DNA from: Erpobdella octoculata
Lineage: Eukaryota; Annelida; Clitellata; Hirudinida; Erpobdellidae
Direction of reading: 5' to 3'
Assembly (NCBI GenBank): GCA_963978895.1
Contig: OZ022239.1
Coordinates: 17,922,389 to 17,986,388, forward strand
Length of the DNA: 64,000 nt
Shown: positions 1 to 18,388 of the stretch, piece by piece
Position numbering within the stretch: position 1 is the first letter of the stretch
Layout: the number at the start of each line of letters is the position of its first letter
Made by a program: the position numbers and the translations under genes
Notes under the pieces: model-generated
Seen by the model: the letters and a program-made list of their open reading frames with translations, nothing else
What the model was told of the DNA's origin: nothing
Databases searched by the model: none

Positions 1-88
1 GAACGACCCATTTTTCGCTGCTGAATATTTTCATCTGACTTCTTTTTCGACTGCAAATCAGATTTCTTCCATCGGTTTCGACCGCTGT
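1..88 (-). CDS. possible coding exon, 5' part (runs off the window edge)
   Basis: On the minus strand an acceptor (tatcaag) at 89-90 is followed by an open, Lys/Ser/Gln-rich stretch up to the window edge. In one frame it reads SGRNRWKKSDLQSKKKSDEN, which resembles in composition the lysine-rich exon of the minus-strand gene at 2640-8187. It could be a downstream exon of that gene, but the joining phase is not unique: two of the three frames are open. No homology is recognised. Confidence 0.2.
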
Positions 89-2639
89 CTTGATATTTGT
101 AAGCATCTAAAAAATTAAAAAACTTATATGGGTTAAATCTAAAATAAATTAAATTTAACGACACAAAACTAATTAAAATGAAAAATATAAATTTTTGCTA
201 AATAATACAAAATATATGTTTTTCATAATTTTGTTAATTTTAAATCTGGAAAGTTTTATTGAAAAGTACTCGTGGAACTCCCGGAATACCAGCCAGCTAA
301 TCAATGTAAGCGTTTTCTGTTTACCACAGAACTTTTTAGATAGATTTTTCTCACGCTACCTGAGAAATGGTTTACTAGAAAGGTTATGCAGATATGGAGT
401 GAGCTTTGACCGGGTTTTGAAACCCCTAGTGTATATTTAATAGCTAACTTACCTAAAGATTTGTGGATTATGCTGACATTGAACAATTAAGCTAGCATAT
501 GTTCTTTTAATTATTTTTAGCAGTTTCTAAATTACTGACCCATTAAATCATTTAATATAAATAGTTTCCTAATAATCTACACAAATATGGATATAAAATC
601 TTTAGACACTCCAAAACATTTGATTGGATAACCATTGATCTTGTTGTTTCCAAGCTGTGAATGGGCTTCTGGTCGAAGGTTTTTATCGTCGTTGAGAGAC
701 TGAAATGACAACACAAATTGCTGAAATATTCATGCTGGAATCTTGTGAACTAACTTGAAACAAGAGTTTAAAAAATTGTACTAACTACATAAATAATTGT
801 ATCAAATGTTATTAATAAACTAAAGTTTGGTAATTTGGTAAATGTGTTAAACAAACTTTCAGCAGAGGAGCTGCAGATAGCTGCAGCAAATATTTTTTGT
901 AGCCGTTCATCAGGTGCTCGTAGTAACTGGGGCTGGGAAACACCTGCATAGTTAAATCATTTTCACCATCATCATAAACAACAACGACACCATCAACATC
1001 ATCATCATAACCATTAACATCATCGCTATTATCATCATCATTATAAACACCAACAACAACACCATCATTATTAACACCAACAATAACACCATCATCATCA
1101 CCATTATCATAAATACCATTATCATCACGATTTTTAAAAACACCAGCAACAACACCATCATCATCGTCGTCGTCGTCATCATCATCATCATAACCATCAA
1201 CATTATTGTCTTTATAACTATCAACATCGTCGTCATCATCAGCATCATCATCATTATCAATACTATGAAAAATTATCAAGTCTAAATCTTCTCACCATCA
1301 CGACAATCTCTTTTATTTTGCAATAACTACTTTGCTATCCGTTAATTGCTATCATCATCATCGTTCCAATCATCTTCGTCATAACTATATTCATCACATC
1401 ACCATCACTATCACCATCACCGCTATTCTCCCAGCCAGTGTCATCATCATCATCATAATCCACGTTGCTGTTTTTGTGACAGAAACATCATTATTGTTTT
1501 CAACTTTATGAATCAGATTGATGAAAGTAAGCTATTCACCTTTTGTATCTAATTTGTTTTTACGAACACTGACCATTCTCGTGTTTCATTTTTAACTGCT
1601 TTCCATCAAAAATGTTTTTTATGCCTTCGTTTTTTACACACTTTTACTTAACTTGACTTCTCTGTCTGTCGATCTGTAGTCAAAATTTGCAATCGGTTTT
1701 AAACTAACTTCTCGGTGAGCTAGAGACTTAAGAATTTAAACATACCTCCGAACTGATTATCGATGCATTCTATCAAATTGTCGGATCGATTGGACAAAAT
1801 TTAATTAAATTATTATTTGTGATATTTTCGTCGAACTATTTATTGTCTATGCTAATATACTCGTTGTTTATGTAACAGAATGTAGCTTAAACAATCGAAT
1901 ATATAAAAGTGTGTTTTTAAAAAACTTTGTTTTTCGATTCACTCGTTTTAGGATCAAATTTTAAATTATTTTTTAGCTCAGTAGACAGTAGGTCATACCA
2001 ATGTTTATAATAACAAGTGAACCGTTAAAAACTTCATATTTCACAAATTCTTCATATTATGTAATTCAACAGCTTCTAATTTTTTGCAAATTATTTTTTG
2101 ACGATAATAATTCTAAAAAACATGACAAACATTGATCACAGTCTTTTAAATATTTAATATGTGAAGTATGAGAGGATTGAAAATATAAGAAACTTTCAAA
2201 TCAATATGGAAAAAAAACAAAGTTTTTATTATAAATTTTTAAAATGGAAAAATGGATATTGTTTTTTTAATAAATCAAAAATTCATGGTTAATTTCTCTA
2301 CAGAAAGTTTTTTTAGTTTTGAAACTATTAATTAGTTTTATTTTATATTCTGTACGAATTTTGTCTAATCGAACTGAAAATTAAATAGAATGTGAAATCT
2401 TTAACTAAAAATAAACCCACTAAATTTCAACTTGATTCAAAAGATAATTTGTTTAAGCGTCACAAAGTCACAACGTATGGCTCAAGTAAACAAGCACGCA
2501 AGCAAGAAAGCAAACAAGTAAAAGTTATTATGAAAGATTTAAAAATAGAAGTCGTTGATGTAAAATAACTTAATTTTTTATTTAAAATTTAAAAAAAAAA
2601 AATTTTATACGGCAAATTCAAATAAAAATTAGGAATAAC
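89..2639. other. non-coding stretch, probably 3' intron or flank of the minus-strand gene
   Basis: AT-rich sequence with no supported exon. It holds a degenerate (CAT)n tract (listed separately, continuing weakly to about 1465) and otherwise nothing recognisable. Open frames inside the CAT/GAT tract encode only Asp/Val or Met/Ile runs and are simple-sequence artefacts. Confidence 0.5.
958..1265. repeat. degenerate (CAT)n/(GAT)n trinucleotide tract
   Basis: Long imperfect CAT/CAA/CGT triplet array, about 300 bp. Similar degenerate GAT/CAT tracts occur at 6466-6700, 16150-16245 and 23709-24010. Confidence 0.85.
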
Positions 2640-8187
<5,548 letters not shown>

Positions 8188-8309
8188 TTTCTTCTTGTGA
8201 CGTCTTGCACAACCTTAGTTTAGTATCAGATATAACAAATTAATAAATAAATTATTAAATTATTACCTATAATAATTTATGGATAATCAAATAAATAACT
8301 TTATAATAT

Positions 8310-8741
8310 AAGAAACTAAATACTAATTTTTACTTATGTAGCATTCACAGTTTTTGAGTAGCAGCTACTTTAAAAACCAAACAACCCAATTTTCCAAACC
8401 ACATTTGAGGTCCGGGAAACCAAATTTTCAAAAAATGGTGAAACACGTATCTTTTAATTTTTCAAGAAGAATCCATATACCAAATTTCAAAATCTCCTCA
8501 TTTATGGTTTTCGAGATATACATTGTTTTTGAAAAAAGTTTGTTTTCCAGTTTCTTCCCCTCAGGAGCAAAATTTCCAAACATCCTTTCTTAGTGGATGC
8601 TTACGCAATAAAAGTAATATAAGTTCCAAATTTCACGTTCCTAGGATAAGGCGTTTGAGCTCGGCGTTGATTATCAGTCAGTCAGTCAGTCAGTCAGTCA
8701 GTCAGTCAGTCAGTCAGGACATGTTCTTTTATATATATAGA
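8310..8741 (-). mobile_element. satellite Helitron, 5'-terminal fragment
   Basis: Carries one 157-bp-type satellite unit, then the conserved 5' end of the family read on the minus strand: TCTATATATATAAAAGAACA followed by the TGTCC box and (CTGA)n, here 11 copies at 8674-8717. The 3' part is missing. Confidence 0.7.
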
Positions 8742-9772
8742 CTAGCCCGGCTCGTTTTTACAGGCCTCGAAGTTCTATATACATGATGAAAAACTTCGGC
8801 CCGTCCCACCTTGACTTCAGGTTTAGCCCGGCCCGTCTGAACACCCTGAAATCACTAAAATGTCTCCTTATATACTTGGTTAAAAATCTCGGCCCGTCAC
8901 ACCTTGATTTAAGGTTTGGGCAGGGCCGTATGAAGACCCTAAATTAACGGCTTGGTCCGTCCGTCCGGTGATAAACTGAACTCATCTACTTTTAGCCGGC
9001 ACAAAACCTCAAAATACTAATTTTCACATCTGTAGCACTTACAGTTTTGAGTAGCAGTTATTTTAAAATCAAATAACCCTTTTTCCACTTCACATTTGAG
9101 GTCCTGGAAACCAAATTTTCAAAAAATGGTGAAACACGTATATCATTATTTTTAGAGTAGAAACTAAATACTAATTTTACTTCTGTAGCGTTTACCGTTT
9201 TCGAGTAGCAGTTACATTAAAAACCAAATAACCTTATTTTCCACCCCACTTTATAAGTCCTGGAAACCAAATTTTCAAAAATGCTAAAACACGTATTTCA
9301 TTATTTTTGGAGTTGAAACTAAATACTAATTTTTACTCTTGTAGCATTCACAGTTTTTGAGTAGCAGCTACTTTAAAAAACAAATAACCTTAAATTCCAT
9401 CCCACATTTGAAGTCCTAGAAACCAAATTTTCAAGAAATGCTAAAACACGTATTTTATTATTTTTGGAGTAGAAACTAAATACTAATTTTAACTCCTGTA
9501 GCATTCACAGTTTTTGAGTAGCAGCTACTTTAAAAACCAAATAACCCAATTTTCCAACCCACATTTGAGGTCCGGGAAACCGAAATTTCAAAAAATGGTG
9601 AAACATAAATCTTTTTGTTTTTCAAGAAGAATCCATATACCAAATTTCAAAATCTCCTCATTTTTGGTTTTCGAGATATACATTCTTTTGGAAAAAAGTT
9701 TGTTTTCCAGTTTCTTCCCCTCAGGAGCAAAATTTTCAAAAATCCTTTTTTAGTGCTTATGCAATAAAAGTA
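8742..9772 (-). mobile_element. satellite Helitron fragment lacking both termini
   Basis: Starts abruptly in the CGGCCCGTCC-rich 3' subterminal region, continues through about four satellite units (near 9043, 9196, 9350 and 9508) and stops just short of the 5' terminus. It abuts the preceding fragment directly. Confidence 0.65.
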
Positions 9773-10438
9773 TTATAGATACATAATTTCCTATGTAGAG
9801 GACTTCAGGTGCGGTGCGCGGGCGAGTCCGCTATAGTTAAATCCGATACCTAAGCCGGGAGGGATAGGAATCCGAGCACGGAAATCGCGATTTCTCAGAA
9901 ACGGTAATAGCCAGCAACCTGAAATTTTACAATTACAAGGGGGTCAATGAGACCTACCTCCGGTGCCAATCAAAAATCTGTGCGACCACGCCCATTTCCG
10001 CTTTTGGGCTATAAACGCTTGCGGAGTCGACGTCGAATATCTCCGGAACCACGTGACCTTAAAAACCAAACTCAAAAGGAACATAGGGGTGCATAAGCCC
10101 TAACTCAAGCTTGAATCGCAGAGTCACTTGATTTCCGCTTCAGAAGTTATGAGCGCTCGAAAATAGGTACCCCGGATTCGACACTATTGTTTGCGCCAAG
10201 CTACAGCCACCCCATCAGGCGAAACGGAACTGCACTCAACATGAGAAGACGACCCCTAAATGGATCCATCTGATGGGAAAATAATTTTTCGAATTTGTAT
10301 TCCGGATGTGGATTTATGGGCGTTCAAAGATGGCGATTTTTGTCAATTTTTTTCAGTTTCATGTCTGTAAGTTTGCACTCTCATTTATTCGTGCATGGAA
10401 TCGAGTCAGAATACGCCATGTGTATGTATATATGTATG
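9773..10438. other. GC-richer non-coding segment of unknown nature
   Basis: Visibly more GC-rich than its surroundings, with motifs such as gtgcggtgcgcgggcgag and ctccggaaccacgtgac. No open frame, no terminal repeats and no tandem structure found. Probably the interior of an unidentified mobile element. Confidence 0.35.
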
Positions 10439-11227
10439 CCAGTGATGTTTAAGTAGCGAAAACTAAAACTAATACGAGAAAGATTGAGCGTAGTTAACTA
10501 ATACTATAACTAAACGAAAAATGAATTTCAAAACTATTACTAAACGAAAAATTAATTTCAAAACTAAAAATAAACTAAAACCGGAATGATTTGTTCTAAA
10601 ACTAACTAAAACTAAAATAACATCTATAAAATATAACAATCATAAAAGTTTAGTTATTTTTTCGTTATTTGACAAACGTTTTCAATCTAAATACTAAGTA
10701 TCACAGTTATAGATATATTAGAAAACATAAACAATAATTTTGATTTCATTGGTTTCTTAACATCAACCTGAAATGATTAGCAACGTTCTTTTTTTTCCAT
10801 GTTTGACAAAATTAGTGCGTTGTTTTTGTAACCGATAGTAATGGCATGTTCAGTTAAACCGTTTTAAGGTGGTAATGTTACAGCGATGTTTGGACTTATT
10901 TTAAATATGAAAAAAAGAACAAAAGTAGATGTTTCATGGTTCAATGGTTAAAAATGCGACGTGCTTGTTGCTCCTTAATATCCAACTAATTAAAAAATTA
11001 ATCTTCAACTTTAGCACAAAGAAACTCAATGACATGATTCAGATGAAAAAAAATCATGTGAGTTTGAATACCAGCAAGAAAATTCGAATTTCCTAAAATT
11101 GTCTTGATTTACTTCGTTAATAAATTGTTTTATATAAAAACTTATCTCATATGTTTGAGCAAAGCTCCAGATGTATCAAACAGCCACAATTGTAGAAAAT
11201 CTACTCAAAATTGAAAGTTTTCCCTGC
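10439..11227. other. AT-rich sequence beginning with a possible hAT end
   Basis: CAGTGATG at 10439-10446 followed by repeated actaaaac/taaacgaaaaat motifs resembles a non-autonomous hAT terminus. A matching CATCACTG end was not found. The remainder is AT-rich with no recognisable gene. Confidence 0.3.
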
Positions 11228-11425
11228 TTGCAGCGGTACTAGGTTAGCTATGTTGATTGATTGTTAGCCTTGAATGTGAAAGAAGTTTTACGGCTCGACT
11301 CACTCGCTGCCTAGTAGCCCATATTGTCGGAAAACTTAACGGGTAAAATCGTTTCTCTCCGTGCGGCATGTGAAAGATCAGCATCGCTAAGCTCTGTAGG
11401 AGTCGCTCTATAAATTACTACACTT
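11228..11425 (-). repeat. dispersed repeat R1, copy 2 (inverted)
   Basis: The reverse complement matches 3590-3810, including the cacattcaaggctaac and acccgttaagttttc motifs. The two copies differ by scattered substitutions and small gaps. Confidence 0.6.
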
Positions 11426-11705
11426 TATTTCATTTCAACTGGCCTATCAGAACCATTCAAAAATCCAACTGGCTCTTGATGTTGAAACCATCTCAATCAA
11501 TATTTTTTAAAGATGACATCTCATCCACATATGATTACAGTGTCTCTTTGAATAAGTTCTGGTGTCAGAAGCAACATGTTAACATTCCTGTTTTTCCTCT
11601 GATTGTACGGGATTTGATATCGGCTCCAGAATCGCAAACTTTCGTGGAGCTGTTTTTTTAGTCTGTGGTATGTTGACAGCTAGCTGACGCAACAGGATGG
11701 ATTAA

Positions 11706-12300
11706 TCTATTTATATAAAAGAACATGTCCTATTGTCCACCCCACATTTAAGGTCCTGGGAACCAAATTTGTAAAAAATGGTGAAACACGTATATCTTTA
11801 TTTTTAGAATAGAAACTAAATACTAATTTTTACATCTGTGGTATTTGCAGTTTTTTAGTAGAAGTTACTTTAAAAAACAAATAACCCTATTTTCCACCCC
11901 ACATTTGAAGTCCTGAAAACCAAATTTTCAAAAAATGCTAAAACACGTATTTCATTATTTTTGGAGTAGAAACTAAATACTAATTTTTATTCCTGTAGCA
12001 TTCACAGTTTTTGAGTAGCAGCTCCTTTAAAAACCAAATAACCCAATTTTCCAACCCACATTTGAGGTCCGGGAAACCGAATTTTCAAAAAATGGTGAAA
12101 CAGGTATCTTTTTATTTTTATCCATATACCAAATTTCAAAATCTCCTCATTTTTGGTTTTCGAGATATACATTCTTTTAGAAAACAGTTTGTTTTCCAGT
12201 TTCTTCCCCTCAGGAGCAAAATTTTCAAAAATCCTTTCTTAGTGGATGCTTATGCAATAAAAGTAATATAAGTTCCAAATTTGACGTTTCTAAAATGAGA
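11706..12300. mobile_element. chimeric satellite-Helitron fragment
   Basis: Begins with a plus-oriented Helitron 5' end (A|TCTATTTATATAAAAGAACA) but continues with two satellite units in the opposite display (near 11850 and 12007). A rearrangement between inverted copies is likely. It ends at a (TA)n tract. Confidence 0.5.
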
Positions 12301-12373
12301 CGTTTATATTTATATATATATATATATATATATATTATATTATTTGAAAAATATATATATATATATATATTTA

Positions 12374-12430
<57 letters not shown>
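12301..12430. repeat. (TA)n tracts
   Basis: Two or more interrupted TA dinucleotide runs. Confidence 0.9.
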
Positions 12431-12432
<2 letters not shown>

Positions 12433-12635
12433 CTCGTGTCATAGTGTTTGAAATTGAACTCCTCCGAGACGGCTGAACCGATTTTTTATTAAATTTTTTG
12501 TGTACATTTGGTAGATCTGAGGATAGGTCCATGGCTATTTAGAATATTTTTTTTAAATTATTTAAAAAAGTTATTTTGGAAAAACAAAAAGGTGCAAATA
12601 TGCCCTTTTTATAGGAAAATGCAACAGATAGACAG

Positions 12636-12750
<115 letters not shown>

Positions 12751-12893
12751 TTGATCAATGATTTACATTGATACTGTTTCCTATAAAAGAGTATCTTTAA
12801 CTATCTGAAATTGAAAATGATCATCTTCTTGCATTTTGAGGTCAACAACATGGCAGATTCCTTTCAGGTGAACTGCGGTACAATACTGTAGAA

Positions 12894-13857
12894 ATGGCAC
12901 CGTTTGATACTCATTTAAGCTATGTTCCACTAATGAATGATGAACAAAGAATGATTTACGACCGCATTATACTGGCAGTTTTGGAAGGACACTGTGGATT
13001 CTTTTTTTTGGATGCACCAGGTGGAACTGGGAAAACATTTCTCATTTCTCTAATTCTCGCCGAAATACGATCAAATAATAACATTGCTTTGGCCGTTGCA
13101 TTGTCTGGTGTTGCAGCAACTTTATTGGATGGAGGCAGAACAGCTCATTCAGCAACATAAAAAAGCAATCATCCATGGCCACAGTACTGAATCATGAGTG
13201 GCTGGAAGAAAGAGTCATTTTGCAGCAAAAAATGTGGATGTCAATGATTTAAATTTTAAGATACAGCAGTTGTTGCCAGGCGAATTGGTGTCATACAAAT
13301 CGATTGATACAGTTTGCGATGCCAGCGAAGCCGTAAATTATCCAACAGAGTTTTAGAACTCATTGGATTTGCCAGGCATGTCACCGCATCATCTACAACT
13401 TAAAGTTGGATCTCCGGTTATTCTACTTCGGAATTTGAACCCACCGCGGCTGTGCAATGGCACGCGATTAGTAATTAAAAATTGATAAAAAAAACATTGT
13501 CGAAGCCTGCATTTTGAATGGCAAGTTCCGAGGCGGAAGTGTTCTGCTGCCACGGATCCCAATAATTTCCACAGAAGTGCATAATGAATTCAAATGAATT
13601 CAATTTCCAATTAGATTGACATTCGCAATGACAATTAATAAGTTGCAAGGCCAAACGATGTCTGTTTGTGGCTTAGATTTGGGCACGCCATATTTTTCTC
13701 ACGAACAGTTACCTATACGTGGAATGTTCTTGCGAGGGCAAACCATCCAGTTTGTTTGTGTTGGCTAAAGATGGTGCGACAAAAAACATTGTACGCTCGA
13801 TTGCTCTTAGATATTGTTTTTTTTAAAATTGACATAATTTGTACATTAAACTTTTAA
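12894..13857 (+). pseudogene. Helitron Pif1-like helicase, deleted and frameshifted
   Basis: The first intact piece (12894-13160, 88 codons) carries the start of a Pif1-family helicase: NDEQRMIYDRI and then Walker A APGGTGKTF (residues 41-49, Lys47), ending in GGRTAHSAT. The middle of the helicase is missing. From about 13230 the C-terminal part resumes with stops and frameshifts: HHLQLKVGSPVILLRNLNPP, LCNGTRLVIKN, then [14 protein letters not shown], the Q-rich motif typical of these helicases. In Helitrons this domain unwinds DNA for rolling-circle transposition. The HUH Rep nuclease part is not seen. Confidence 0.85.
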
Positions 13858-13910
13858 TAAAAAAAACTAAAATAATTTATAAGGCAAAACAACGTTTGCT
13901 GGGTCAGCTA

Positions 13911-13911
<1 letters not shown>

Positions 13912-14000
<89 letters not shown>
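13912..14000. repeat. (TA)n microsatellite between Helitron 3' end and PLE
   Basis: About 44 TA dinucleotides. On one side it touches the Helitron CTAG terminus, on the other the conserved Asn-codon break of a Penelope-like element. Confidence 0.95.
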
Positions 14001-14002
<2 letters not shown>

Positions 14003-14203
14003 CGAATAAACTGTGGAATCAATTTATCTTTGAGACACGCTCCAAGAAACACAACTCGCCATTTGGCAGAAACAACTTTTCGAGCCAAATTCTCGACCTT
14101 TCGGCACAAAACTCTCTGTTCGAGACTACAATTAGCCAAAAACTTTTCCATTAAACTTTTATTGTCAGACCGACGGACCGTTTCAGCTATGTCAGCCATC
14201 CTC
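14001..14203 (-). pseudogene. PLE N-terminal reading-frame start (repeat copy A)
   Basis: Starts at the ATG embedded in the ribozyme core (14201-14199). Open to the (TA)n: MADIAETVRR..., ending with KWRVVFLGACLKDKLIPQF and then IRN. It shares the K(K/R)W-VVF--ACLK(E/D)-L-P pattern with the three other copies in this window. Confidence 0.6.
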
Positions 14204-14209
14204 AGGGTC
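14168..14209 (-). ncRNA. hammerhead ribozyme A (small stem III, PLE type)
   Basis: Minus strand: stem I GACC/GGTC; core CTGAGGA at 14205-14199; unpaired T; stem II GGCT-GACAT-AGCT (one G-U pair); GAAA at 1484-offset position 14184-14181; stem III near-palindrome ACGGTCCGT (14181-14173) with no room for a loop; C17 at 14172, where cleavage is expected. Minimal stem III fits the known PLE-associated variants that cleave as dimers. Confidence 0.75.
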
Positions 14210-14326
14210 AAAAGTAAAACGAGAAAAGTAAACAAACAGAAAGAACCGAAATTATCAAAGAATTAGCACACTAACAAAAAAAAAACGAAAAAACACTCTA
14301 CCTATCAAATCAAAATAATATAAAAT

Positions 14327-15040
14327 TTATACTATTGGAAATCTATTTTTGCGTTTTCGCTGTGTTATATTAGAAGATACAAGAATTTCCTCAGATACAT
14401 TACAATGAGATTCGTCAGGAGCAGCCTCAACAGCCAAAGTATTTGTGTCAGAGGACGAGTCAGAAGTATCATCATTTATGTTATCCTCGTCGTTAGAAGG
14501 AATACAGGGTAACCGATGCATATTGCTTTCTTTGACACCGAATAAGTGGAGAATCTGTGAAAATTTATCGAATTGTTTATTAATTGCGGGTCTCATTAAT
14601 AAGATATAGAGAGCCTCTTTAATTTTCAGCCGGAAAGAGTCGGATTCACTTGTTAAAATCGAAACACCTTCTTCAAGTTCTTTTCGTGTTAGCTTTTTCA
14701 AATGAATACATTCATAATGATTAAGAATACTCCCAAACTGGAGATGCATCGTGAGTCTCCTTGACAACGTAGTGGTAGTGTGACCAATGTATGTATCCAC
14801 CTTACAATGTGGAATAGAACATTTGAAATGGTACACCACGTGACTTTGTTGCAACGGGTCAGTGATACTTGTTCTATCATTCTTGATGACCAAATTGAAA
14901 AGTTTCAAGTTTTTGTAATAAATATATAAACCCAGTTTATTCCTGACAGGGTCTATAACAGAAACTTCCTTTTTTATTATCTTCTTTATAATACTTTCAT
15001 CAATTCTGTAATTGAGATTCATTTGATTTTTGTAGAACAC
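14327..15040 (-). pseudogene. PLE C-terminal fragment with GIY-YIG endonuclease
   Basis: 237 codons, open but lacking the reverse transcriptase, so a 5'-truncated relic. Around residues 70-95 it has FKCSIPHCKVDTYIG then HTTTTLSRRLTMH, the C-x4-C...YIG-T...R...H arrangement of PLE GIY-YIG nucleases, followed by KEALYILLMRPAINKQ, the usual end of the domain. The tail is Asp/Ser-rich and ends basic (SNITQRKRKN), similar to the tails at 39894 and 50038. Confidence 0.85.
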
Positions 15041-15074
15041 GGGGAACTCCTGGCGTACATCACGACCCTATGGC

Positions 15075-15075
<1 letters not shown>

Positions 15076-15139
<64 letters not shown>
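15076..15139. repeat. (TA)n microsatellite at the 5' break of PLE A
   Basis: About 32 TA dinucleotides directly upstream (in element orientation) of the truncated PLE. Confidence 0.95.
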
Positions 15140-15142
<3 letters not shown>

Positions 15143-15827
15143 CCGTAATTGTTGACGGGTTATTTTCGTATATTTATAAATAAATAAATATTTAAATAAT
15201 TAAAACCTATATAAATGACTATTTTTATCTAAGAAAAATTACTATTTCTTTTCATATTCAATTAAAAAAAGACAAATATATTTTACGACGCATACGGAAT
15301 ACGTAACCGTTAGCGCGCCTTTACCTGCTTGAAAAAGTCGCCGACCAAAATAGCAGCTTGAAAGAATCGCGCACAATACGAAAAGGAAAAGAGTTAAAAA
15401 TGTATGTTGAATACAAAACTGAACAAAACGCTTTATTGATGCATACGACGCCAGACGTCTGTTCTGTTCATGCATTCATGCACACATTCATTCACTCATT
15501 TATTCATTCATTCACCTAGGAGTGCATGCATCTATCCATTAACCTACCTTCATTCCGGCTCCAGGTTCTCCCGTCATCGATATCTTCTTCTCTCAGTAAT
15601 GCTTTCTCGTTACCCAGTGTCAGAAAACGTTCATAATCAGTAGTTCGAGATCGTCTCAATATATTATCTCCAGTTGTTGAAGATCGTCAAACGAATGACG
15701 AAAAGTAAATACCACTGCCCGTTGGAGCAAGAGTTTGCATGGACATGCACCGGGGTTTAAACCTTGTGAATTTTGCGTAGGCGGGTATATACGTGCATGT
15801 CAGCATCTATACCTTTCTCTCCCGTAT

Positions 15828-15986
<159 letters not shown>

Positions 15987-16894
15987 TCCTTTCTATCTAT
16001 CTCTCTTTTTTTCTTTTCCTTCTGTGAGTGTGTGTCGCGTGAGTTCGTGCTTGCATTTATGCAGATAGGCGGTGATGATAACGACGAAGAGGAAGATTGG
16101 TGGTACTTACATTACTGCGATATTTTGTTGGGAGTTGGTGGGGTCATTGTAGGATGACCTTGATGACGACGATGATGACGATGACGACAGTGATGACGAC
16201 GATGAAGAAGAAGAAGAAGATGATGATGATGATGATGATAGTTTGAACTTGAGAGCGTTGATTAGATATGTGCTCGCTCGTATATGTTGTGAGTATGTGT
16301 ACCTATGTGTGTGTAGCTTTTGGTTACGTTCGTTGTGTCAGTGTTAGCCACTGAGTGCAATAAATATAAATAAATAATTTCTCTTTTAAAACGACGTAAA
16401 GAGAAGCGTAAAATGTTAGCAGTGTCAAACGGTTCGTGTTGCATTTGTTGTTTTGGGAGAAAATCGAATTAAAAATAATTTACATTTTTTAAATAAAAAC
16501 CGCTTAATTATTTTATTGATCAGATTTCTATAACATTTAAATCATTTGAAAAAAACTGGCGGTTTTTCTTTAAGTAAAAAATTTTGAAACAAGTTTTGTT
16601 TCCAACGATCCAATTTTTCATGGAGCGCTTCCCTCCCAGCAGACGAATTATTGACTTCGTTGAGTACGAGTGCAGATCTTTCCACGTCCACGTTTGCCAA
16701 CCAACAACCAATGCAAACATAAAAACGCCTACACACGTACACACACACACACAGCTTGCTTGCAATTTCTCCAGGTACACATGCCTACCTGCCTGGAAAT
16801 GTGTGCGTGCTGTGTGGTCGAGAGGACAGATACCACTCGTTCTCTAGTGTTTCCGTTTTAGAGTTGACGTTCCGCCGCGTTAAAAACCATTAAG

Positions 16895-17045
<151 letters not shown>

Positions 17046-18388
17046 CTTTTGGTTACGTGATAGTAAAAGTCTATGTGTATATTCATCGAATGTATTTATA
17101 TCGTTCTTCAAAGAGCTTTCCTTGAACTTTGAACTTTTATAGAGGTGCGTTAGTTGTTTTTCGGCGTGACTTGAAAAAATATACGATGTAATTATTTCGG
17201 GTGCAGCGCAACGTGTGGTACGAGATTATGTGGTTGCGTACATGTGTTGAATGTGGAGGTGTTTGCGTTGGTGTGAATGTTCCACGTGCGCTTGGACACA
17301 CGTGGAAGTGTTTGCAGTGATGTTAATGTGCCTTTGTGCGAAAATATATTAACGTAGAAGTGCCGGTGATACAATATAAGATGTCTCTAAGACAGCTAGG
17401 ACAAAGTATGTTTTCAAAGACATTAATCAATCTCTTTTCGAGTGCTCATATGATATCGATAGTGGAATGATCTTCTCTAGTTTCTGTATTAGAAAAGAGT
17501 CAGAGATGTAATGACATTTTCAGTCTTGTTTCGCTTTTCATTCAATATTTTTGCTTTATAAATACAAGTTTGAAATCATCTTCAAAAAAAATTATTTACT
17601 TTTTTCTTAAACCATAAAATGTGAATTAATAAGATTTTGGGTTTAAATTGATCTTGACGTAAGCTTGTATCATCACCACCACCACCTACTTCACCCCTAG
17701 CAACTTCATCCTCACCACCACCAACTTCACCACCAGCAACATCGTCAATGCAACTACGTCTTCCAAAATTTTTTCAGCATGAAATTTTCAATGTTCCAAC
17801 AGCAATACAGGGTCTCCTTATTGTTCGATAAAAATAGCACACGGCTGTATTTGTTATTAATTGTATTATTTTTATTATTTTTATTATTGTTGATGTTGTT
17901 GTGCTGTGCGTGGACGGTAATAAATCCAGCTTAATGATGCCACGTTAATCACCGAACGTTTCATAGAAATTATACATGCTGATATTCAGTATGAATGCTA
18001 GTCTATTTATAGTTTGCTTCCATTGTGTTCCACGATCATATCAACGTAAACCGGAAACCTAATTAGCAGACGAAACTTTCTTCAGGCGAAGAAAAATTGA
18101 AAAGGCTTCAAGCCTCGAAAAAAAAACTTTAAAAAATGAACAAAATAAAATCGTTACATTGATTGAGACAGTCGCCAGTTATTTTTCCAGCTGGTCGTTA
18201 AATAAAATAATTCAGAAATTCTCAGGAAAAGAAAAAACACAGCCGGAACTCCATAAATTGAATTTTTTGTGTTGAGTTTTGTTTCTTTTGTGGCTTGGAA
18301 AAACTTTTCATTAAAAACCAATTTTCTCATTTTTCACTTCTTTTTGCTAGTGCGAAAAGGAAGTGATTTATCAGGCAATTTACCTGTT

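Larger units (their letters stand above)
14001..15075 (-). mobile_element. Penelope-like element A (5' truncated, with 3' ribozyme repeat)
   Basis: Read on the minus strand: (TA)n, then the C-terminal part of a PLE polyprotein with a GIY-YIG domain (15040-14327), about 118 nt of trailer, a hammerhead ribozyme (14209-14168), the first about 66 codons of the element's own reading frame, then a break after an Asn codon into (TA)n. In PLEs, repeats flanking the reverse transcriptase gene carry hammerhead motifs; this copy keeps only the 3' one. Confidence 0.8.

Noticed and set aside
812..1279. Asp/Val-rich minus-strand frame
   Set aside because: Translation of the degenerate CAT/GAT tract.
8354..8593. 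Repeated small proteins starting MSSSYFKNQ in several places (9514, 12011, 29717)
   Set aside because: They are the same segment of the Helitron satellite unit; they vary in frame and length between copies and lack any conserved protein signal.
15242..15475. Minus-strand frame of 77 codons with hydrophobic stretches
   Set aside because: No homology, no splice support, and surrounded by repeats; could not be supported as a gene.
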